In this document: positions 11,888 through 21,908 of the stretch, piece after piece | Position numbering within the stretch: the first letter of the stretch is position 1 | Layout of the letters: every line of letters begins with the position of its first letter | NCBI GenBank assembly: GCA_007449985.2 | Contig: VIIQ02000761.1 | Coordinates: forward strand, 186,001 to 250,000 | Source of the DNA: Desmodesmus armatus | Taxonomy: Eukaryota; Chlorophyta; Chlorophyceae; Sphaeropleales; Scenedesmaceae | Direction of reading: 5' to 3' | DNA length: 64,000 nucleotides | Translations under genes and position numbers: made by a program | Notes under the pieces: model-generated | Database searches by the model: none | Seen by the model: only the letters and a program-made list of their open reading frames with translations | What the model was told of the DNA's origin: nothing

Positions 11888-14320
11888 CCGCCAGGTTGCA
11901 TGTGTGACACATACTGCACAGCTCTGGACCTATCGTGCAGTCGCCCAGTCCCCCCTTGTATTCCCATACCCCCATTTCTGCTGCTCACCCTGCTTGCTCT
12001 GCTGCACATTGACAGACGAGACCATGGCCTGTGTAAGTTCACTCAATGCGCGATCAACCTGCAGCCACGCAGCAGCAGCAGCACAGCACATGTAGTAGTT
12101 TGAAACCGATGTAAGAAGCATCAGCGCCACCACAATTAGAGACAGGTGTGCACTGCAACCCCAGCCCATGTGCTGAGGAGACTGACGGTTCACGCAGCCA
12201 ATGCTATCTAGCCTCGGGTTTGAACCATTGCCCACAGCCTGCAGCCCTGTTTTGCTGCCAACAACGCTGTTTTGCTGCCAAGTCTGTTTGGCTGGGCAGT
12301 GGCCGTGCTGGACTTGCGCCAGTATATGCCTCACGTGCTGCAGCAGGCACAGGCAAGCACCTGGCTCCAATTCACCAAACTACTACTCGTCCTTGCTTTC
12401 ACTCTGCCATGCTCTCCACTCCCCCCACCCCCACCTATCCAATCCCGTCCTGCTGTCTGCACCCCCCCCCTTCTCCCTGACAGCGCCAGCACAAGCTTGT
12501 GCAGGTGCTAACAGCACGTCCTGCTCACCGCCGACTCCACTGCTGCTCGCTCCTGCTCCTCAGTAAACTGCTGCCTCTGAAAGCCAGTCACCTCCAGTTC
12601 AATGTCCTGGATTGACCCATCCCAGGCATCCCTCACACGCACACCCTCAGCTATGGCCTTCTCCTCCTGCTGGCAATGTGCAGCAGTAGCAACAGCACCA
12701 GCAGCATTGCACACACACAGCAGCAGCAATGCGGGTGAGAACAGGGGCGCCAGGGAGCTGTGTGCGATACACACAGATACACACAGATCGATCAGCGAGT
12801 GGCTTGTGTGTCATGAAGCATCAAAAGCCCATGCACATCAGGAAAGATGATGGTCCACCGCAAGGAGCACACCCCGTGCTGCCCTGTATGGTGGAAATCC
12901 AACCCTGCACGTCGCCTCAGCCTGTGCAGCAACGCATCATGGTGTAAATTCTCATCGAACACTGTGCGTTGGGCATTTGGCGGGACTCCAAACCCCACAG
13001 AATGACGAGATGCTGATCCACTGCCTATAGCCCCCAGCTGCCAGCCGCAACATGCACACTGTGCTGGCATCAGCATGCTTGCCGATACTCCTGCAACCCA
13101 GAGAGTGTAAGCCACTGCCAGTGACACCACCTGGACTGCACCCCTTGCATTGGGTGTGTTCAACAGCTGTCGCGGGACTGCATCCTTGGCTGCTTGTCTG
13201 CAGGTGTGCCAACTCACCCTAAGCCACACAGGTACTTTGATTTGGCAGTTGTCTCCTGGTTTCCAGTACAGGGCACCGCCCTCCTGGCTGCGCACCACAT
13301 ACTTGTACTCCAGCTCCACTTCAGGCCTGCAGGACAAACCACGAGGCCACCATACCACCATGAGGCAAAGAATGAGAGATGCCTTGTGTCCCAAGCATCT
13401 GCTAACTGTACCAGCTGCGTGAACATCTGCTTCAGCACAAGGCATGCAGTGGGATGATACATGCTGGGTGGACTATGGAGTGGAGGCCAATTGATCACGC
13501 CTGAGTGTGTGCCGACAACTGTTGTCAGCACCCAACGTACGGTCCATGTTTGAAGATGCGACGATGGCACTGCTAGATGCAGACAGTCAATTACAAAACA
13601 CCTTGCTCCCCAACGTGTGCAGTCAGTCTCCCCACCCATCTTTTTTCTACTGCCACTCACCCGGCTGTGACTTCAAAGTCAACCTGCCACACATCTCCAT
13701 CCGTCCAGTGCATGCGCTTGCCGTTTTCTACACTCCAGTTGCCCAGGGCCTCACCAGACCCCACCAGTAACAGCTCCTGTCCCCAGCTGCACCTACAATG
13801 CAGCAGTAGATCACCATAAGAACCCTGTCGGATCGTGTGAAGCCATACATCGCTGACAAATTGCAGCACCATGAAACCAACAGGCTCAGAGGAAGCCATG
13901 GCACAGCACGATGGGAGGACTTGTGACCTCATGCGGTGCACAGACAAATGCCTGTGTGTGCCTGGCATTGTGCTGAACGCACCTGTACGGCAGCTTGAAG
14001 CTGATCCTGACCTTATTCGCTTGCCCTGCAGCAACAGACCGGAATAGGACAACATCATCTGTGTCAAACACCCCCAGGAAAAGGGCTTTCACACTGTTGC
14101 TGGTGCTTCAGCACAAGGCACCAAAGAACTTGCGAGACAACACCGTCCTCAAGCTGCTGAGGCTGCACGTCAAGTTGCGTATGGCACAGCACCCCGACAA
14201 ACAGTACTGCTGCTGCTGCTTGGGCAGTTTCAAATGCTCTAGTGTCGCACCTGCCACTGGCGAGGCCGTCTGCTGCTGGAAACACTTCACAGTGACCCTC
14301 CGCGACCTGGCAGTCCGCAT
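11324..14320 (-). CDS. CBM20 starch-binding protein with short helical tail, predicted plastid
   Basis: Seven exons close in phase: 14320-14251, 14025-13983, 13792-13661, 13326-13218, 12669-12529, 12058-11989 and exon 7 ending at the stop 11324-11326. The product is about 244 residues. Residues 1-24 look like a plastid transit peptide (ARSRRVTVKC). A complete CBM20 starch-binding domain follows: KVRISFKLPY, the CSWGQELLLVG strand, ALGNWSVENG, VWQVDFEV, ELEYKYVV, YWKPGDN and a closing VRDAWDGS. CBM20 aromatic positions W (GNW) and W (YWK) are present. The remaining ~130 residues are alpha-helical and rich in Q, E and A (QRQQFTEEQER, then VDRALSELTQAM, then LVAAAARKAVAM). No catalytic domain is seen, so a granule-binding or scaffold role is inferred. 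It is far shorter than the long coiled-coil CBM20 protein SAGA1 of Chlamydomonas. The 3' end could be longer if exon 7 uses an internal donor. Confidence 0.85.
11636..11682. repeat. ACAGT pentanucleotide repeat in CBM20 gene intron
   Basis: Repeated ACAGT/ACAGG units lie between exons 6 and 7 of the CBM20 gene. Confidence 0.85.
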
Positions 14321-16674
14321 GACTGATGCCTGCGTGCAGAACCAGAGGGCGTTGAAACATGATGATGCTTGGGCTGAACTGTCAGTGACTGCAGCAAACC
14401 CGGCCGCACCTCCAGAGGGACAGGTGCTGACGAGCTTGGAGCTCCACACGCGCTAGAGACATGACAACGTAGCCGCGAGGCCAGCATGGCTGCACTCGTC
14501 GAGGAAGCACTGAACAGTGACTCACTGTGCACAAGGCAACAAGGCCCTTGGGTGTGCTAGTGTCAGGTGAAGAAAGGAAGAAGATGAAGCAAAGCGAGGG
14601 AGTGATAGCGGATACTGTTGTTGACCACGCCCTAGGGCCTCGCAAAAACCTGTTGTGCTGCACTGAACTCAGCTCAAGACAGATAGCCTCAATCTAATCC
14701 CATCTACTGAGAACTGGCCTGGACGTGGCAGACAGCACTGCAGCCATGTGCACACAAACCCCAGCAGGCAGAACTGCCTGCAGGTAGCAGCGCAGATGTG
14801 CCCAATGCAAGGTGTGATCCATCAAGGATACAATACTTCTTCCTCCTATTACTTGGTGGCGCTCTATATGTCTGAGCACTGCCAATTAGGTTAGAGTACT
14901 CTCTGTATCCCTGTTGGCCACTTTGTTGGTTGGTTTGGTGCAAACATGCAGTGGAGCACGCCCTGGAGTGGCAGAGACCCTTGGAGACTTTCCTTCTACT
15001 TTCGTTGTGCGCTGAAATACGTTGCGACTTTCCACTACTGTGTAAGGCCTTTGTGGGGCACACTCTGCTACAGCCTGCACTGCACACTTACGCAGTACTG
15101 CTGAATTTGTTCAGTCATTCCTCATGCAGGGGTACAGAAGCAGCAATCTTACCAATGAGTTCGAACCACTTCGCTTGAATTGTCAGGGTTTGGAGAAAGG
15201 TTGCCGCTGTGTCAGCTTCGCACACTTTTGCAGTCCCAGCAACTGCTGACAAATGGTTGCTCATCGGCATCATCACCACTCTTGAATGATGTCCTGCTTT
15301 ACACCCCCCCCGCCCTGCTGTCTCCATCACCCTCACAGGCCCTGCATGTGCAAAAGATCAAAACCGCAAACGACACCACACAGCTGCACGTTTCTAACTG
15401 TGATTGTTGATGTTTGCAGGACCAAATACGTCGGGCGAAAGTAGGAAACAGTGCTTTCGTGCCTATGGTGAACAGGAAAGTCTGCAAGCAACAGTTCCCA
15501 AACTGCCAGCTGAGCTGCAGCAGCCATGCTGAGACCTCACCATTCACTGGGTGGCTATCTTCTAGCTGGGCTGCGCACATGGCGGACGTGGCTTCGTGGG
15601 ATTGAGGTCTGAAGGCCAGTGCAGTGCCTCCCACGGTTCTAGTGACCCTGCAAGCTCCACCAAGCCCCACCCGCCATGGAGCTCACACCACCACGCCCGC
15701 AAGCCCAACATGTATCATGACCAGCCTTCCCCGCACTCCTTGTAACAGCAGCGAACCCAGAGTGTTACGAACAGGGCGTTCAGGTCAGGCCTGGATGGGA
15801 CTGCACCCAACCTGAAGGAGAGCAAAGTGCTTGGCGCCACATAGGACATGTGCTACAGTCAGCACGCACTTGCTCATCACGCACACAGATTGGCTTCATG
15901 GGTCTAGCACAACGTAGCAAGCAACGCACAGTGGCAGCTGCACACCAGCAGCATTTTGTGTTGCAACGCACAAGGCCCGAAGCAAAGGGTGCTTGGATGG
16001 CTTTCAAAATCTGTAGAAGCACCACTGCAGCTACGGCATGGTGAGCAAATTGCCGTATTTCTTCAGTGAGGCATCCATATCTTGTACATACAGTCATGAG
16101 GCCATCCTTATGACCTTGGTCACAAACAACATTTGCCTCCATGGCAACAAAACCCTGCCGCAGTGCTGTCCTTTGTAAAACCCTGCCCCAGTGCTGTCCA
16201 AGTCAACCATACATGCAAGCTTGTGCACAGGCTGCAGGTGAACGCCGTCTCCACGTTAAAACCGCACAGCAGAACGGCAAGAGCAGCAGAAGCGCTCCAT
16301 TCCAACCTACGCTCTGATGAACCCAGCACAGCACGACGCTCCACGCCTGCCACTCAACTCCCCCGTCACACTTCTCAGACACCCACTGACAGCTCTCACT
16401 CAAACACGCTCTCACACCTTCAAGTACAGTTGCACACGTTGCCACTAACAGCATCAACCATCATCTCCTGATGCAGTATAATTGCAAACACAACTGGCTG
16501 GTTGCAACACGGCAGCTGATGCTGCGGAAGCAGTAGTGCCACACTGGCCTGCTGGAGGGAGCAACAGTACTAGTGTGATGACGATGTATAAAGTCTATAC
16601 ATGATGCCCGGTGTCAACTCAGACACAAAACAAACAAACTCGGCAGTTGTGCATCGTGGTCGAAGTGTGAGCCG
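14321..16674. other. Intergenic, no gene recognised
   Basis: Between the start codon of the CBM20 gene and the stop codon of the small membrane-protein gene. The open frames here are short, lack family motifs and could not be joined by phase. The promoter of the CBM20 gene must lie just above 14320, but no clear TATA box was seen. Confidence 0.5.
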
Positions 16675-18384
16675 TCAACCCCACAGGACCCCATACGACT
16701 GGTACGCAAAAATCAAGCCTGCCACCGGCACCAGCACAAACAACAGACCCAACAGCGTCAAGATGTTGAATGATGAGCCCTTGTACTCACTCCCATCCCA
16801 GTTGTCTGCGAGCAGCAAAAGTGGCACCAACAGCAGCACATCACCAACGAGGGACGTCAGACGTACACAGGGTTGTGTTTGGGAGCCTCCTAAACCCTTG
16901 AGCCCTGCTTGAAGTGCTGGTTACAATCTTCTGGAAGGAGAAATATGCACCGCCGTGACAACCCATGTCACACCATTCATGCCTGAGGTCCCATGGAGAT
17001 GAAGCAATGCCGCTTTGGTGCCGGGAAACATTCGTTCAAGCAAAATGACAGCTGGAGTGGGGGTGTCTGGTATAGTCAACATCCCAGTGCCCATGCTGCA
17101 TGGGAAGCAACAAAGTCATGCACACTGGTTAGGTGGTCAAGTGGCCAAAGCTTGTAGCAAACCACCACCCAATGCCAGCGCAGCACTTTCAGTCAGCTCT
17201 TGGCAGTAGTTGCGCAGGAGCACTGGCTGTTTGGCGGGGGTGGGGGGGGGGGGGGTATGATGTTTGCTCAGCCCAATTCCTTTCACAGCCCCTCAAACCC
17301 CCTTGGGTGTCGCGTGCTGATGCGATGCCCCTGCCCACAGCACACTTGCCTGTGTACAGATCCTTCCTCTCCCGGCCGTTGTTTGCTGCTGCATTTGCCG
17401 CCTTGCGGTACGCTGCGCACAGCAACAGGCAGAGACCATGGCGCACATGCAAGCATAAATTTTCATAACATGTGTGAAGAGCATCATGGTGTGCACACGT
17501 CTGTTCAGTGACAGAGGGTAGGCGAGCCTTCACTGTCAGGGCTGCACAAGGCATTGTCAGTCCAGCTGTGCGCCGTAGCTGTCGCTCAGTGTTGTTGAGG
17601 TGGGGAGAGGAGCTGGACCTGCTGCTGCAACTCGTTTCCTATGTGCTGTACTCCCTTGACACCTCAACTCCTTGGGTGTGCTCTCCTGACTCCTTGAATG
17701 TGCTCTGCTTGGGTGTGCTCTCCATACCGTTTCATGATGAAGGCTGTTCACCATAAGTGCTGATGACTGGGAGTGCTGCTATACACTGGACTTTTCTGTT
17801 GCTTCTGGGGTTACTTCATCCATGATGACATTTGACATGAAGGGCATGTCGTCCCTGCTTGATACCACAGCACTGCCACCTGCTTGACTATGGCCCCCAC
17901 GAACTCACCAATTTCCTCCCGCACACTCCTGGGTTTGCTGGCAGCTCTTGTCTGCTCATACCTACGGAAGTTTTTTTGAACAGCACGCACGTTCCGACCC
18001 ACAGTCGCGGTGTCAGTTAGGGGCAGGCAGTGGAACTGGTGCACAGCCAGCAGATGCAAAGGTGCAGATGTGGTGGTGCCAACGTGTTGCACACCACCCA
18101 CAGCATGTGTTGCTGTGGAAACTTCCCCTGAATCTTTCTGCAGGGCCAGCCTGTATGTTGATCCAGTTGGCTGTGGCGGTAGTGACGACAACAGGTGTGT
18201 AGTAGAGGTTGTGGCACCCCCACCCTGGTTGCTGTCCTCACCAGTTTGCCCCATATTCCACGGTTTTCCCCTTCTGCTTCTGTTGCTGCTTGGCTGCACA
18301 TGTCACAATGAGAGTGGGACGCCTGCTGTGAGCTTGGCATGGCACAATGCTGCGGGTAGATGACCCTGCAGAAACACACTGCAT
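16675..18384 (-). CDS. Small predicted plastid protein with one C-terminal membrane span, unrecognised
   Basis: Four exons, each closing exactly in phase: 18384-18242, 17961-17909, 17412-17350 and 16805-16675, giving 129 residues. The N-terminal ~30 residues look like a plastid transit peptide (S/R/T-rich, ending near IVTCAAK). The middle is basic and helical (TRAASKPRSVREE, YRKAANAAANNGRERK), then DLYTDNWDG, then a single membrane span (FNILTLLGLLFVLVPVAGLI) and a short tail ending YGVLWG. Intron 3 (after 17350) uses a GC donor (G|GCAAGT), the common non-canonical class. I do not recognise the family; the architecture fits a small thylakoid or envelope membrane protein. The start codons of this gene and of the APX-R gene on the plus strand are only 328 bp apart, so a shared promoter region is likely. 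The gene model is strong; the function is unknown. Confidence 0.8.
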
Positions 18385-18712
18385 GGTGGAATATCTGCAG
18401 CGGTTAATGGAGGCCAACTAGAATCCGTTGGTTTAGTGCGAACTGTGTATATGCTGATTTGGTGCATCAATCCTGCAAATGGGCCCTAGTACCAAAGTGT
18501 TGAATCGATCGCGGTTTTGTGGTTTTGAGCTGGCTCACCTGTGGTTGTAGTGCTAGTACGTATCAGCATGCCTCCTGCTATTTTCGGATGTGCTAGTGCG
18601 ACTGACTAGCCATTGCGCGCTCTCCTGCACCACCACTCCAACCAACCCAGCAGCAGTGACACAGCACCCCCCAAGCACCACAACAGAAGCTTGTGCTTAG
18701 CTAGTGGGTGTC
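18385..18712. promoter_or_regulatory. Divergent intergenic region between two plastid-protein genes
   Basis: The 328 bp between the start codon of the small membrane-protein gene (minus) and that of the APX-R gene (plus) must hold both 5' leaders and both promoters. No convincing TATA box was seen. Inference from layout only. Confidence 0.45.
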
Positions 18713-20971
18713 ATGCAGCAGGCTACGTTCACCACAGGCAGGGCTGCAAGGCCTTTGCCAGCCAACCGCCTGCAGGCTTTCCAGCCTTGTCGTGCCCATG
18801 CCCCCAAGGCTCCAAGTCAAGGTGAGGGCACCAGTGTGAACAGCATGCATGCATACAGCCCGTGGTTGCATAGAGTGCGTTGTACCTTCTGTAGGCACCA
18901 AGATGCGTGCACTATGAACTCTGATGTGGAGTTTCTGATAAGCCGTACCTTTGTACCGCTGCCACTGCCAACCGCTCAAACCGACAGCAGCATCGAGCCA
19001 ACAACGCAGTGGAGACGTGACCAGCGCAGTCAGCAGACGCGAGGCCTTCCTGCAGTTGTCTGGAACTGCTGTGCTGGGTCCCTGGGCTGTGTGCTGGCCA
19101 GTCAGGGCGTGATGGCCCCAGCACAACCTGCATGGGCTGCAGGACAGCCGCAGGAGCTGAGCGGTGCTGTCAAGGCAGCAGTTGACAAGGCTCTGGACAA
19201 GTTTGTAGCCAAAGCCAAGGTGTGATTGTTCGACTTGAAAACCTGAACATGAATATGCGCAGAAACTGAGGACACCTGCAGTTGCAATGCAGCTGTACAG
19301 CAGCCCCCAATCCAGCAGGCCCTGTGCCATGTGACGCGAGAACATGCGCAGCTGGCTGAGGCCATACACACATGTTTCTGGTTCCAAACGTGTGGTAGCT
19401 CATGACGCTGTTAGACAGCCCAAGGCTTGCACAGCAACCTCTACCAACCCTTTGTTACAGAGCTCGCCCTGGACATATGTTTGAGATCTTTTTTGGTTTG
19501 CCTGCCTGCCTTCCTCCCTGCCTGGCTATTCCTTCCTTCCTGCCTGCCTTTCTCCCTGCCTGCCTTTCTCCCTGCCTGCCTTTCTCCCTGCCTGCCTTCC
19601 TCCCTGCCTGCCTTCCTCCCTGCCTGCCTGCTTGCGTGCCTGCCTGCCTTTCTCCCTGCCTGCCTTTCTCCCTGCCTGCCTCCCTCCCTGCCTGCTTGCG
19701 TGCCTGCCTGCCTCCCTGTGCCGCCCCCAGGGCCCAGTGCTGTTGAGGTTGGCCTACCATGATGCAGGAGCGTTCAGCACTCGAGATGGGCAGGGTGGTG
19801 CCAACGCTTCCATCCAGTTCGAGCTGGATCGCCCAGAGAACACAGGGCTCAAACGCGGGTGGAACGTGATCCAGCAGGTGTGTGGGAGGGCAGCAGAACA
19901 CCGACTGCACTGTTCATACCGCAGCCAGGCCCCTCATTGCACCTGCTGCGCACCATGCTTGGGCATCAACAGCCTGTTCGGCCTGCCCTTCAAAGTGTGC
20001 ACCCCTGCACCCATGCAACATGCACAACCTCGGTCCCCGGCCAGCTGACACTCAATCCCTGTTTGCTGCTTCCCACCGCTGCCTGCAGATTGCCCAGGCC
20101 TTAGAAGGGACACCAGCAGCCGGGCAGGTGTCCAAAGCTGACCTGATTGCCCTAGCAGGTGCCAGGGCAGTAGCAGTGTGTGGAGGCCCCAGTATCAGCG
20201 TGCCAGTTGGCAGGCAGGATGCTACTGCTGCAGACCCTGCTGGTCGCATGGTGTCTGAGAAGGCTGGTGTGGCGGCTCTGAAGGCAAACTTTGCTGACAA
20301 GGGCCTGTCAGTGCAGGAGATGGTGGTGCTCTCGGGTGCACACACACTAGGTGCGCACATTACCCTACCAGACATGTCCGCCACACATTTTCATCACCCT
20401 TTCCCATCAAGTTAAACAATATGGTGGTGCTCTCGGGTGCACACACACTAGGTGCGCCACCCTAGTTTCAGGCTGGCAGGGCTAGTGGACATGCCTTGTT
20501 CATATAGCATGCTGTGTTTCCCATGTGTGTTGATGCATGTGTGCAGGCAGGTGTGTCGTGCCATGCCATGCTATGCAAAACTGGCCCCAGCAAGTTGTGC
20601 TTTGAAGCGACTTCCTGTTCACTGCTGTTCACTGCTTTGAAGCGAGTTTTTTTGTAGCTGTGGTGCGACTCCAACGTTGCAGCTGTTGTTCGCTGCTGTA
20701 CCCCGTGGTGCTGCTCTGTGCAGGTGGCAAGGGCTTTGGCGACCCCGTGACCTTCGACAACACGTACTACATATCCCTGCAGAAGAAGCCATGGCTCAAC
20801 CCCAACGACAGCATGGCAGACATGATCGGGCTTCCCTCGGATCACGTGCTCCCCGACGATGCAGAGTGTCGTGAGTTCATTGACGCATATGCGGCGGACC
20901 AGCAGCTGTTCTTCCAGGACTTTGCGGTGGCCTACCGGAAGATGACTAGCTCGGGCGCTGTGTGGGTCTGA
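18713..20971 (+). CDS. APX6: Ascorbate peroxidase-related protein (APX-R/APX6-like), one-base frame break in exon 2
   Basis: Class I haem peroxidase homologue of the plant APX-R (APX6) type. Exons: 18713-18821, 19030-19219, 19731-19877, 20089-20350 and 20724-20971. Distal motif RLAYHDAG keeps Arg and His but has Tyr where classical APX has Trp, as expected in APX-R (Phe in the plant protein I recall); proximal motif LSGAHTLG is intact, as are GGANASIQFELDRPEN, ADLIALAG and the C-terminal KGFGDPVTFDN and MIGLPSDH. Exon 1 splices in phase into a twin-arginine-like signal (SRREAFLQLSG) and the exon later has AxA-like QPAWA, suggesting thylakoid-lumen targeting. Exon 2 is one base short of a length that keeps frame: the RR part and the AQPAWA part are in different frames, with the break near the GGG at 19076-19078. 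This is either a sequencing/assembly indel or a real disruption. Without it the protein would be about 318 residues. Confidence 0.88.
19495..19722. repeat. Pyrimidine-rich CCTGCCTxxCTCC low-complexity array in APX-R intron 2
   Basis: Tandem CTGCCTGCCTTTCTCCCTGC-type units run up to the 3' splice site of exon 3 (acceptor at 19730) and form an extremely long polypyrimidine tract. Confidence 0.93.
20422..20458 (+). repeat. Copy of the APX-R exon 4 end and 5' splice site inside intron 4
   Basis: A run of about 37 bases that is identical to 20320-20356 (the region coding for MVVLSGAHTLG and the donor) appears again about 100 bp downstream inside intron 4, with the donor GT preserved. Confidence 0.93.
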
Positions 20972-21908
20972 TGGGGTTGCTCGACAGGAAAGGGTTCATG
21001 TCGGACGACTGCAACGCATGCAAACTTGGGACTGCGATGCTGTGTACACCTATGAGTGGGTGGTAGTAGTGCTGTGTATGCCTTTGGCCTGCCAATGCGG
21101 TAGGCAGGGTGGCAGCACGTAAGTCACAGATTTTGAGGCATTAACTGTGTGATACACACAGCCTGTGAGGAAATGAGAGTGACCCATCTGGTCTGGTGTG
21201 TCTCTGGCAGGGTAATGAGTCAGAGAATGCATGTCAAGAGGACTGTTGGACCTTCAAGCTGCGACAGGGAGCTTGTCAAATGTGTTGCGCTGTGCGGTCG
21301 GCAGCATGCCTTGCTGTCTGTAGCACAGATCTGACTCACCCTGAATAAGGGTGAATGGAACATGGCTTGGTTTTATTTACTTTTGATGCTGGTGACAGTG
21401 AAATTGGCTTCAGGTGCAACTGCAAGTGGTCGCACCAACAAGGGTTACCGCTCAACTGTAATAAAAGCCCACCAGGCAGCAGCGTTCAGGCACCCCTCAG
21501 TCACCAGGCACTGCTGAAAGCAATGTCACATAAACCTGGGTGTGCAGCCACCACAGCAGGCAGCCTGTGTCATTACGCACAACAACAACCATTGCATCCT
21601 GATTGCACAACTCACGACACATCGTGCAAAATGCCCACAACCGATGATGCAAAACAAACTGACGACCTCACGTATCTGATGTACAATGTCGGCAGCTCAT
21701 CGACCTGATACGCTGAGTCAGCCTGTAGACAACACATGTGCAACGGCGCCCAGAAACCACTAAAGCAGCAGCACTGAGGCACACAGCTCACAACATGATC
21801 AATGGCCAGCTTCCAAGAATGGGTCCACTGCTGCAACAGTACGGCACAACCTCGATGTGCATGCAGCAGCATGTGCTGTGGCATCCACCCAGCCGGCTGG
21901 TGGCCACA
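20972..21908. other. Intergenic between convergent APX-R and sorting nexin genes
   Basis: Holds the 3' regions of two convergent genes. No other gene, RNA or repeat was recognised. Confidence 0.5.

Noticed and set aside
11324..14320. Naming the CBM20 protein SAGA1
   Set aside because: It shares only the CBM20 domain and some helical sequence; length and layout differ strongly.
16806..16870. Extra hydrophobic segment (DVLLLVPLLLL) in the small membrane protein
   Set aside because: It lies upstream of the acceptor that joins in phase; read as intron.
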